Of a stretch of DNA of 64,000 bases, positions 50,701-62,300 are shown in pieces. Where the stretch lies: the NCBI RefSeq assembly GCF_037975245.1, contig NC_092581.1, forward strand, positions 12,799,303 to 12,863,302, read 5' to 3'. Under the pieces are notes generated by a model that saw only the letters and a program-made list of their open reading frames with translations, searched no databases and was not told the DNA's origin. Both the position numbers and the translations under genes were made by a program. The first letter of the stretch is position 1, and every line of letters begins with the position of its first letter. This DNA is from Apostichopus japonicus (lineage: Eukaryota > Echinodermata > Holothuroidea > Aspidochirotida > Stichopodidae).

Positions 50701-53446
50701 TCGTTTTATCGATGGTTAACATTTCGTAATTTGACAGTTTTTATTAGAAATTACAGAAAAACAAACCTATTTTCAAGTCAAAACTTAATTACACTAAATG
50801 TCAACATTTTTACTTCTGAATGGAGCCCTGCAGTGTAATCTTCGAAAGATACATGTTCCTTACTCTATACCAATTGTTAACAAAAACATTGAGAGAATAC
50901 TCAATTTTCTACAAATTGTCACAATAAGAACATTTGGGTAATGATAATGCATTATTTATTATAGAATATATACATTCGTTCATGTATAACTCATGTTTTG
51001 TTTTATGGAAAGCAACATATTCAGTATATTCATTCGACGTGTAGTTTTTTCAGCATTTTCTGTATATGATGTTATAGTACTGAAAATTTCATTCCTACAA
51101 GGAATGCTACGTTAATGAATGTGGAAAGGTATACTATAACAGTCTGAAGGCATCAAGAGCTTGTTGAATTGATGTTTGGTATTGTTTTTTATCATACTAA
51201 TAAATATAAAATAGATTGACTTTGATAATATTAAAGTTTAATATCAAACATAATGAAAGTAGCCTATACATTCCCTTATTTTGCACGGCAGTTATATATA
51301 AACATGAAAAACTATGGGGTTTTTTTTCTATGGAAATTTGTATAATATCGAGTAGGTTAATCATCAAGTGATAATGAAAAAAAATATGTTATTGGAAAAT
51401 TTCCTTGTTTACCAATTTTCTATCGTTTTTTAAACATAACCAAGAGTACCGAGAGTTCTGGAGATAAATTATATATTTCCACCCCTTTTGTTTCTCAATT
51501 TTACGACTATATACCATGTGTACTGCAATATGATAAGAAAACGTTACTCTTTATCCCACATATCCCCCAAGGCCCCCCTACTTGACCCCGGGCTTCGGAG
51601 GTGTTTCCCCCTAATCAGTCTCCTCTCACCAGGCTTGAGTATATAACTCAGTGACAGGTTGGCATATTAAAAACTATCAAAATTCACACAGTCGTATTAA
51701 AAATATGTATACATTTAAGGATGTCTGGATTGAAACAAACCTTTTGCGGCAACTGGAAGTTGTACTTAATGTTTTCGCGGTCGATTATATTACTCAGTCA
51801 ACAATACATGTCTAGTAACATTCCTACAAAATACCCCAAATGCAGCCTCCCTTTTGCTCGGATGTTTTACCCATTTCATACTTTTGTTTCTTTCCCTAAT
51901 GATGGAAATGATCATTATTGTTGACAAGGAAATGAAATCAGAGATGATGAAATGTTTTTGAAAGAAGTTTTCATGTTTTTTGTAAAAACAGAGAAACGAG
52001 TATTGCTAAGAAGGACATTCAATCTGACTAGCGCCACCAGCTACGACACTCGTTTAAGATTGGATGACGCAGTTTGTGCGAAACGTGACTAACGTCCATT
52101 TTGTTTTCTTTATAACTCTTTCAAAACGTTAACTTCATAGATTTCTCATTTAACCTCTCTACGGTTTCTACTCCGATCCTATATACTGTACTAATTTGAC
52201 AATACATTTAAACCATGTCCCATTCCTGAGGAGTTGCGGCTATAAGCATACAACGTACCAATAATACTAGAAAAGAGAATACATGGTACTTTCGGAAACA
52301 CGAAGAAGCTGTGAGCGAATAAGCGACCTTTATACGACTTGCTTCTTTACGGGGTTTTAATTTCATGCGCGCACGTTTTTAACGAACCGCGTCACAACAT
52401 ATGAATATACTCACTCCGTTTCCTCATGCCTTCCAATGTCGGCAGGCGTGCCACAAAGTTACGATCGACATCGCTTCGACGGAACCCTCTCTTGCTTGGA
52501 TACCAGATCTCTTGAGATAGGCTTTGATCCCCGACGTTGATATTGACTTCGTTGCCCGGTAGGTAACTTTCACCGTCGGTGGGGAAAAACGTTGAGAGGA
52601 CATCTTGAATTTGACCTTTGGTTAAATCAAATTCGTTCTTGTCGTCGAATCCGTCGTCTTCATCCGGTATATCGCGGTAACCGTCATTCTCGTCATCGAA
52701 TTTGACCATCCACCGTAGATTCGGTTTACCGTCGTTCCACTCCGATTCTCCTATGTCACGTGTGAGGTCATCGTCAAAGCTGAGGTCCCGCTTAATTCGT
52801 CTCGACGATCGCTCCTTATGGCCGCCTTCTTTCAAGGCTTCCAGTTGTTTAGCAATGAGGGTTTCACGATCCGTCAAAGCTTTCAATGATTGGCTATCTC
52901 CTTTGATTTCGTCTGCCTCCTTCAATATGTTACGAGACAATGCCTCCTCCTCCTCCTCATCACTATCCTCCTCCTCCTGCTTTACAGCATCCTCTTCCTG
53001 ACCTCTCATAGCTTCTTCTCCATCATTTCGTTCGTCTTCGAGAAGATCATCCAGAACACTTTTGAGAGTTTTAATAGAATGGTAAACCTGATAAAGTTTA
53101 ACATCTAAGATGAGCTGGTCTAATTCGGACTTGTATGCTTGATATTCTTTGGTGTTCGATAAGCTATCATTACTATCAGTCAACAACAATTGGTCGATAT
53201 ACCAAGATGGCAGAGAGTCGTAATTAGAATAGTAAATGGAATCATCCTCCTCTTCTTCCCCGCCTTCATCCTCTTTGGATTCTCCATCGATGAGGTCATT
53301 CACAGTCTCTTCATGAATTTCGTTTTCTTGGTCTTCATCTATCATAGGCACCTCGTTCTCCTTCTCTTTGCTATCTCGCCCCTCGGTTTCCTCTAACATG
53401 TTATCCTCAAAGAGAAGTGGCTTGCCATGGACGTCAGAATTGTCAT
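45712..53446 (-). CDS. Acidic prohormone/granin-like precursor, 5' end missing (three exons)
   Basis: I do not recognise the family. Three coding exons (53446-52415, 50172-49466, 45771-45712) join in frame with phases 1 and 0 to give about 599 residues ending at a TAA. The first exon enters in phase 1, so at least one more 5' exon exists. The protein is rich in Asp and Glu, with runs of 5-6 acidic residues near residues 40 and 140 of the visible part. It has few predicted folded segments. It carries many paired or clustered basic sites: SRRIKR, PSKRGFRR, MRKRRR (created exactly at the first splice junction), PLRR, QRRSR and LNKR. Such acidic, multibasic proteins are typical of granins and neuropeptide precursors cut by proprotein convertases in secretory granules; this role is inferred. 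A disordered nuclear protein is the main alternative. The last exon encodes an amphipathic helix-like tail. Confidence 0.72.
46852..47040. repeat. Tandem duplication with (ATT)n and GAGA tracts
   Basis: CTGTTCATGACAGTTATCTC..TGGTTGGGTTTGTGTCTCCT-type sequence occurs twice about 120 bp apart. The first copy also contains an ATT run (46891-46915). It lies in an intron of the prohormone-like gene. Confidence 0.8.
47763..47795. repeat. (AT)n microsatellite
   Basis: About 32 bp of TA dinucleotides. Confidence 0.9.
49466..50172 (-). CDS. Prohormone-like gene, second visible exon
   Basis: 707 nt from acceptor TTTGTTTCAAAAG to donor AAGGAG|GTAACT. It begins RTYIPLRRSRNEKS and includes MWFENNPMYNIG, PRLQRRSRIVEEPSLPGPY, then LNKR followed by SAPSLGLKPKN and GGPNAWGNFIFINDKG, and an acidic tail. 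The LNKR|SAPS junction is a strong convertase-site candidate. Confidence 0.82.
52415..53446 (-). CDS. Prohormone-like gene, large acidic exon
   Basis: 1032 nt, open throughout, from acceptor TTGTTTCCATAG to donor CGGA|GTGAGT, phase 1 to phase 1. It encodes an acidic stretch, a helical segment (LDQLILDVKLYQVYHSIKTL), a Glu-rich run, a dibasic cluster SSRRIKR followed by DLSFDDDL, and a C-terminal part with KRGFRR and RNFVARLPTLEG before MRKR. The ATG at 53399 is internal; nine more codons precede it in the exon. Confidence 0.82.
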
Positions 53447-53483
53447 CTATGGAAACAACATAAACAACAACAACAATTTAAGT

Positions 53484-53732
53484 CATGTATGTATGTTTTG
53501 TAGATCCTCCTACAAGCAGGAACTCGCGAAAAAGCCATCATTGACTTATCAAAGCCGCAAGCTGACCAAAGTCAGTCTCTTACATTCATATTTTAACGTC
53601 CATGATTATGAATTGTCAATTGTCAACAACTCTGTAACTGGACGACATACATTAATCTTGGAGTGACTCGAACTCGATCGGGACCTTATAATGATTGAAA
53701 GGCACCGGCTTTAACCACAGAGCTAATACTCC
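53484..53732 (-). mobile_element. tRNA-derived SINE with (ACAT)n tail
   Basis: Read on the minus strand it starts with GGAGTATTAGCTCTGTGGTT (A-box-like) and has GAGTTCGAGTC (B-box-like) about 40 nt later. A body of about 160 bp follows and it ends in an ACAT repeat. The body matches 23236-23335. It sits just upstream of the large exon of the prohormone-like gene, in its intron and the same orientation. Confidence 0.78.
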
Positions 53733-56445
53733 TAAGTCATAGTCATAGTTCTAGTGAAATGAAACGAAACGAAATGAAATAGATATGTATGTGTCTGCTT
53801 TGTGACATAGCGTTCATTTGCTCGTATTTTTTCTCTCTCTCTCCATCGATCTTTCTATCTCTCCCTGTAAGTAATATATAAAGCGCGAACGTTAACATTT
53901 CGACCACTTAGCCCCAAGGTTATTTCAACGAAATTGCAATTAAGTTATAATGATGTGTGTTGGTAGTGCTGCCGTATAACCCAAGCAGAGTTAGTTTTCA
54001 TTACAGTCTTTGATCATATATGATGTGTAATTTATACGAGATGATAATGTAAGCACATTAATAAACATTAATAACATGTAACACGCAACCTGGTATTCTA
54101 AAAACCCTTTATCATGAAGGGAATGAAAAGAACTTTCAATGCAAAATGGATCTTTTGTGCATTTCGGCACCTCAAATTTCAATATTGGAATGGAATGGAA
54201 TATTGTCATTCCTTAACAACGGGTTACTGTGCCAAACCATTTTGTTTTTAACCAATTAGAAAGGGGAAATCACATCTACTATTCAGAAAGGGTCTTCCAA
54301 TAAAAGCCACTTTTTTAAATTTAAATGTTTCGTTTTCCTTTTTATATAAACATGGCCACCTTTTAGATTATAACAAAATGGCACTTATTAATTACAAAGA
54401 TAAAACAAAAATATATGATTACTACAATGTGAGACACTTCTTATTTATGAAAATTGACACTTTCAAAACAGCTGGGAAAGTGCTCTATGTAGCACCGCAG
54501 GCTGCTACCGCAGGCTGCTCCCCGACCCCCACCCCTCCCCCGCCCGGACCAAATTGAAAACTCCCTTGCGATACAGAAAATAATCCGACATAGTCGTAAG
54601 TTTTACTTCTCTGCACATAGTACTGTATGATTATTTCTAAAGGTCACGTTGAAAATAGAATAACACATAAATCTTTTCATCTCCATACTCCTTTCATCAG
54701 CCCCGCATGCTCTATGAAACAAGTTCCATTAAACTCCATCACAAAATATGAAATGAAAGACTGCTATATGGTATTAAAGCTCATATATATGCGACATATG
54801 AATAATTTGTCATCAAATTTGACAGATTCTCGTTATACACTATATATACAATAATGTTTTAGTCATCGTATAATTAACCTGTAAACAACTTCCAAAGGAA
54901 ATAGCGACGATATAAAAAAATAAAAAAAACATCATAAAAAACAGGATTTCTGGGTAAGGAATATATAGGCTATATCCTTAAGTCAAAGAATCTATGCGCA
55001 AAACAGTTGAACTTAAGTGCCACCATCACGATTTTTGAAAGACCCCCTCTGACTCGGCCCCACTGTACATCAACAAGGACTGAGATATAAAATGATGATA
55101 ATGATGTTTTTGTTGTTGTTACGGTATTTTACTGTAGTTTAGAGTCCCATGTCTCCAGAAAACAGATCAAACGTTACACACGTGATCTTGAAGATAAAAA
55201 TGCAAGGTTTACCTTAAACTAAAAAAATAGCAATTCCCATTTCAAGAAAAATCCTGTATTGCGAGCGGATATAAAATCGGCAGATGGTAACAAAACTGAT
55301 CTGGTTTCTTCTAAAAGCGCCAGTAGCAGTACAGAACTAAAATAATGGTGCATCATTGTTGGTTGTGTGAATTAAGAATGGCAAAGTGGGAAACAACTGA
55401 GGTGCGCCGAAGGGTGTTAAACGGATTGGTGGAATGGTGGATTATATAGTCGAGTGGTTGAATGGTGTGGCGAAATGGTGTTGATTGTGAAATTGTGTTG
55501 GCAATGGCGTGGTGTTGGGTGTTGGGACGGTTGCAAAATTGAATGGTGTCGGTAGTGAGAGGGGGAGAGATCCTGGGTTAAACCATGTTAGTAAAACCAT
55601 TTTCGTGAGGTTTTTTGGCGTAAGTACGTCATCAATTTTTAACAGGTTTCTTGATTACACATGAGCAAACTGTCTAGACCCTAGACTCCTAGAGCAACGA
55701 GATAACAGAATTTCAGTTCTGTGGAAGGGAATATTTACTTATTTAATAACATATTTCTTGGAATCCATATAACTCCAAAACAAACAAAGCACTATATACA
55801 CATAACTATTAAGCATGATCTATACAATTTATAATATCTTGTTGATACAAATGTGAATGGGTTTCTCCTGGCTAAAGTGGCAGTGCCCACAGAAATACCT
55901 GGGCAAGAAATGAACCAGACTTTTTCTTTCTTACTAAAAAAGCTTTTAATTTCACTTTTAATGGACTATCAACGTATATTTACCTCTTAAATGATACTTC
56001 TATAATAATACATAGAAGTGAATTTTTCATGGAATTTTCACAAATGGCCATTTTTTGGAGTACTTAAAGGCAGTCATATCAATACAGGAGTGCATTTTTT
56101 TGGGGGGCTCATTTAAAAAAATAAACAACGTTAGATTACACCTTGAAAGAAGTAAAGATAACGAACTAGCGCAATCTAATATACAAAGTAATTTTACTAC
56201 AGCAATTTTTTTCAAAAGTATGTCACCTCGTAAAGTGCACCATATAGTACCTATCATTTGATGGTTTACTTATACTATACGGTAACGCATTAAAAGAGAT
56301 ATGATCTAAGTCACATATTTGATTGATACATTATGTAAACTAGCTAGTTTAAAGCAGGAAATTAGGAATTTCATGATGAGGGGGGGGGGGGGGGGAGGGC
56401 TGTTTGCCAAATCAGGCAATCGATGTGAAGTATCTAGTATTTACG
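53733..56445. other. Non-coding stretch, probable intron or 5' flank of the prohormone-like gene
   Basis: A missing 5' exon should lie on this side, ending in phase 1 before a GT. None could be singled out. GAATGGTG-type imperfect repeats occur at about 55430-55560, and a G run at 56380-56396. Confidence 0.4.
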
Positions 56446-56652
56446 AAAGCTTAAAATTGCCATCAACATAAGAAAACTTTGCCCCAATAAGTCAACATTT
56501 TCCAGTCAATTGTTAAGATAAAAAGATAGTATCTTATCAAAAATCAGAAACATGTTGGATTGCTCAGTTGTTTTAACTGAGCAATTGAACATTTTTCTGC
56601 TGTCAACTTATGGGGCAAAGTTTTTCTTATGTGGATGGCACTTTTATGCTTT
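56446..56652. mobile_element. MITE with about 60-bp inverted arms
   Basis: The left arm AAAGCTTAAAATTGCCAT..CATAAGAAAACTTTGCCCC and the reverse complement of the right arm match over about 60 bp. It is 207 bp and non-coding. No clear target duplication was seen. Confidence 0.8.
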
Positions 56653-56785
56653 AATAGAGATTTTAATAATCCTCATATATAGTATGTCACCAATACAGAA
56701 CTAGCATTGTTCGATACAGGTGACAAACGCCTACAGTGGAATTACGAACTTCTTTACCGCTCTCGAACCTCTGGACATACAATCA

Positions 56786-56858
56786 GCGTCCATGGCCTAG
56801 TGGTAGGGTGTCCGCGTACAAAGCGGGAGGCCCGGGTTCGAACCCCGGTGGAGGCTGG
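56786..56858 (+). tRNA. tRNA-like gene or pseudogene (glycine-like body)
   Basis: A cloverleaf can be drawn: acceptor GCGTCCA/TGGAGGC with one G-G mismatch, D arm GCCTAGTGGTAGGGT, anticodon stem TCCGC/GCGGG with loop GTACAAA (anticodon ACA), and T arm CCGGG-TTCGAAC-CCCGG. The 3' half, GCGGGAGGCCCGGGTTCGA, is the same as in animal tRNA-Gly, but the anticodon is not a glycine one. The mismatch and odd anticodon favour a pseudogene or SINE head over a working tRNA. Confidence 0.6.
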
Positions 56859-57649
56859 AAGTTTTCTTGAACGGTTAACGTCTCGCTATGCGAAGTATAG
56901 CCATATGATTTAAAAACCATTCACGCAGTCCATTAAGTTAAGCAGTTGGACTATCCGATTATGTGTGAATATTAATCGGTTTGTGTTAAGTTTACGAACC
57001 AACGCAAATCATGACATCTTTAAAACTATACTAGATAATCCAGCACTACTATATGCCCATATTTAAGGATTCTAACTTTCTTCACGACAGACTTTAAGCA
57101 TGCACTGAGTTCAACCCTACTATAGCATTTATCATACAATCTGTCTCAAGTCTTGTTAAATTTGTCCCCCCCCCCCCCGTCCCCTCTTGAAACAGGAGGT
57201 GATTTGAAGAGAAACAAACGTAAATCAAAAAAGCTTTTCATTAATTAACCCAGTTTTAAAGCGATTTTTAAGACTGAAAGATCCACTTGTAGCCAAAGCT
57301 AATTACCCTTTCTGATGTTTTCTTTCACCTCTATAGCTTAAATTGAGCATAAACTTTTCCGAGTGAGGCGGTATTTGTAAGCGGCTATATGTTTGTCTCT
57401 TTTGCTCTCTTTTCCTTCGTCTCTCCTGTTTGTGCTTTAGAGAGAATGCCGAACGCCCACCCGTGCCAATCAGCGACAAGTTAACGTCTTTAATCTTGTC
57501 AATTTGTCCCGGCTTTCCCACTTAAGACCAAGTTTGAAGGAACCTACGTAATCGATCCTATGGGTACGTGGCTTAAAGTGAAATACAGCTGATAGATAAT
57601 AAACATCTTAACGTTTAGGCCGGGTTCTACTCACGTAGATCTCACGTAT

Positions 57650-57763
<114 letters not shown>

Positions 57764-57791
57764 CTTGATTTTCCAACTCATTACGATTTTC

Positions 57792-57826
<35 letters not shown>

Positions 57827-59065
57827 TGTGTGTGCGTATGCGTATGCGTGTTTGTGTTCGTGTATTTAGGTTATAGGCTATATGTATTTAGGTAGTTGAT
57901 TCTCTAATGTACTGTTGACGGAAGTAAATATTTTATCCCTAACCTCAAGAAAACATTAGCAAGAACCGCGAAAGCTTGGATGCTAAATGTTCTAATTAAT
58001 CACGAGTATAGGATTTTTTAATAAGAAAAAGAGGGAAAAAATGAAATAATGAATATGTGTACTTGACGCCATATGCGCATATGTTTTTTGATTCATATAA
58101 AATCATACAAAACTACTATGCTGATTCAATTACTGATTCATGGCTTAACATTAATTATAAACATCACCTGATAACTCCTTATTTGGCAATAAATGATCGC
58201 CTGTTTAAGTTTCGATTTTCCTAATAAAGACGTAATACATTCTAACCGTGTTCGTTACTCTTGTGTATATCACTAGTAAAAACAACGAACAGAGTTGTTT
58301 ATGAGTCAAGAGAGTACCCAGAGATATATTAAACATTTTGAGAGATCGGGCGCACGGAGTTTAGCAGGCTGTCAAGGCTGGATGCTATTTATAAGCAACA
58401 CTCATTTCCATAGAAGTTATTCTTGCCATTATCATTATGATTACAGACACGGAAGTTCAATGTTTACGATTAGAAAAATAAAACAGAGATTAACTATTTG
58501 GTAAACATTTTTTACGAGATAGAAGACACCTAACATAAACTGCCTTAATTAGAAAGGAAATTTCTCAACAAAAAGCGGAAAACCCCAAAATAATAATGAT
58601 CTGATAGAGCATTAAATAATCATTACCAACTACTAACGTTTCTATGGCAACATGAAACGGAACTTCCGGTGACGCTGTGCAACGACGGTTTGTATATAAA
58701 CTGCATAACATGATCATGATGTTTCGTCACGGACATGCGCAGTTCTGAGGACGAAGAACAGTATCTGTCTTTGACTATTGGATATATGTTTACTATATTC
58801 CGCTACAAACAAAGTAGGACAATATATATATTATGGACAATATATATATATGATGCCTTCTTTTCTCATGCTATTTCCTCCTCGCCCCCTTCTCCCCACC
58901 CCAAACAGCGCCCCTTAATAAAACTCCCCCACCCACAACAACAACAAAATAGAATATAAAAGACCGGAGGAGAAGACTAGCATCCATGCCTATCCACCCA
59001 AGCCGAAAAGGTGTGAGATTATATTTGTTCTTAACGTGTAGCATATTATGCATTTATATGCCAGG

Positions 59066-59331
59066 GTGTTATAACACACTAACACGTGTTATGTTTTGGG
59101 AGCATGCGAGAGCTAGATATGTTAAAGATACAATACAGTAAATCGTAGTGGTATTATATACTTTTTTTTATACATTTTTAAAAAAAAATTTAATTTGATT
59201 TTTATATAGCCTAATATAAAATATTTTTTGATTTTTGATTTTTTATATTTTAATATTTTTATATATATTTTTTAACACAGGCCGCAATAAAATGTGCCTC
59301 TAGCATAACACGTGTTATCATGTTATAACAC
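59066..59331. mobile_element. MITE with AACACGTGTT-containing inverted ends
   Basis: The 28-bp ends GTGTTATAACA..AACACGTGTTATG are inverted copies with a few mismatches. Each end itself contains the palindrome AACACGTGTT. The interior is AT-rich (TTTTTGATTTTTGA). It is 266 bp and non-coding. Confidence 0.75.
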
Positions 59332-62300
59332 AGATGCATTTAAATGCGCAATATATTCAAGTCGAAAACGTTATTGTAACTGTAAGCAACTGTACAATTC
59401 GGTTCGGGTGCATGGGCCTATCATAATACTCTGTTGTCGCAATCGCAATCACGTCAATACTGCATGCAATTGTGGGAAATTCCCAGGCTTGACTGCTAAC
59501 GTTCGCTTCTTCTAATCAGTCCAAATCGCTGCTTCATTATTGTACTTATTTTATCCAAACAAAAGGAAAGGGTTGTCTAGATCCATAACGAGTGCAGGCG
59601 AATTCTCCTCTACAACGAGTCCAATAGGATATAGTTCGATATCACATAGTAACTTCGCCCTTTAACATACTGTGGAATATATCCTAGCTATGACTTAGGC
59701 CAGGAAATGGCATCGTGTTTGTCCGTTCGAACCCCCCCCCCTCCCCCTTCCCACTCACTCACAACACTTTCTGCTATAACTAGCTCTAACTCTAACATAG
59801 AAATCGGAAAGAATCCAATATTATAAATCCAATGTTTTACATTGCCCACTCTTATGTAACTTCTATCTTCGTTTGAAACATATTCTTTTTTATTTTATTG
59901 ACATTAGTTTATAAAGTGTCTCTAATAACCTCCCCCCCCCCCGCAATTATTTAGTGGGGTCAAGTATCTTTCTCTATAGTGGTTGAAGTGTTTAGCGAAA
60001 ACGAGGCAGCTTTAAGGCTTCAGGCTATTAATAACAGGGAGCTCTTTGCTAATAGCAAACTATAGGAATCCAACAAGTTTACCAAATTTTTTATTCTTAT
60101 AATAGAGAAACTGTAAAAATCTCGACCTTTGATTTTTGATTATGGGTTATAATAAATCAGGTCATATTCGCGTTCCATGGGGTATCCTTAAAAAAAAAAG
60201 TTCACGGTAAGAGCAAACCTTGAGGCAATAATTCAGACATCTCATGGTATATGTATAACGCATTATCTTTTAGCAGCGTGGAGAACACTTGTTACACTTT
60301 TGGAGGAATTCATTATAATTACCGGGTGAGTATATACATTACCTCTCTACAGTGTTCGTGTAAGTCTTACCAAGTAAATTGTCACAAGCCATTTGCTATT
60401 TGTTATAACCAGGCTGGTTACAATCTGTTTACTAAGCAGCTTATTCCCGGTTATCATAACTTGTCATTTAGGTCAAAAAGCTAGGCCTAAGCTGTTGTCT
60501 TTACAAAATGGCTTTCTTCAATATCGATTGGTCTCTATGTTACCCTTGCCTTCACAGCGGACGTGTATTACTCCATGCACCGTTTCTGAGCTGCATCCGT
60601 TACAGTATACTGGTACATATCCACACCTGTCTACGAAGGTTATATGTTACCTTGTTACCCTGTGTTCGCAGCAGGTGCTTAATATACACGGAGTCGGAGA
60701 GGGTAGGCCTATTCGTTACAATTCAAAACAAGCTAGCTAATATCAACATGAACTTATTAGGATCATGGTCTCTGTTGCTCCATTGGTTGATATTGGCCTA
60801 TTTTCCTAACAGATATACCAAAACGTAGATTAATTTGCATATACAAATTCGGGCTGACGTTGTTATTGCCATGAACTGGTGAATGTTCAGTTAGTACCTT
60901 TTACAATTATCTCCCTCAGGTGAGTGGCAATAAATACATATAGGCCTATCTTGAGTGTCCCAAAACTTTCGATGTTAGGGAAGTATACTCGCGTATATTT
61001 TTTTTATATTTAATCTATAGCATCGGTCAAGTGTGCAGCGTCTTTTGTGACTATCATATTAAGATTTATACCTTTTCGCTTTTACAACTGACATGAAATT
61101 AAAATCACTACAATATAGAATACAGCTTTTCCTTACCGAAAAGCAGACCTCAAACATCTCATGCTTCTCCCAAAAATGCTATACTCGTTGCAAAAATTAA
61201 CAAAACGTCATAGTTCTGATGGGATGTAAGTGTATCAGTATGTAATGGAAGGGTTGCAGATGTATAGCCGAGGGGCGCAACCACCATTTTTTTTTTGTAC
61301 TGGGAGTTGAGATGTTATGTCAAAGAGAAGAGGATCCTAAGAGAAAGACACCCCCTTCCCTTTGAAAAGTTCTTGGTAAAATGGAGGGTGATTATATAGA
61401 CTATTAGATCATGCAAAATGGTGCAAGTTTTTGACGATTTTTGAAGTATTGTTGAAGAACTTCAACTGTTCAGGTTGTACCGCACGTACATGTTGTATAT
61501 ATTTATGTATTGCACCATGTATTGCACCATAACATACTGTAAGCTACTGGAAGGGAGGGGTTTGGTAGGAGACCTGTTTCTCTTCTGGAGGATAATGCCA
61601 CACGGTTGCGAAGCTAAATCTGTCCTGTTTCAAATTTGTAAATACCGTAATTCAACTTCGACAAAATAATGTTGATAATGTCAAATTTCAGACTCTGAGT
61701 ATGCAATTTTGTATTGGTAGTAAAAGGAAATATGTTCATTTAGAAATTGCAATATGCCAATAAGCTTTTCAACTAATGAACACCAACGCATGTAATTATT
61801 ACCTCGAAGCGGTTTCCGTTTGGTTTATAGTGATGTTTCTTGTTCTGTTATGCTATCACCGATACACTTTACTTGATCATAAATTCTAGTTTTATAGAAA
61901 AAGAAAAAAGAAAAAAGAAAAAACAAGACTGAAAACGAATACGAATCGAGAGACAACGATTTTCAGTATCACAGTTTAGCATCACAGTTCAGAGTGACCT
62001 TCAATTATGACAGTTAAGCATCACAGTTCCGCGTGACCTTAAAGTATCACAGTTAAGCATCACAGTTTCGCGTGAGCTTAAAGTATCACACTTTAAGCAT
62101 TACTTTAGTACCGCACCACAGTTTAGCATCACCAGAAATATGACTAGTCATTTGAAACAGCTTCTCCAGTTTAGTGGGCAGATATTTCAAAGATGTAAAT
62201 AGAATAACCCAAAATACCGGTTGTGCACATTTGGACAATCAGTCTCGTACTATGTTTTTGTCAACAATTTTATGTTTTTTATTAACAATTTAAGACATTA

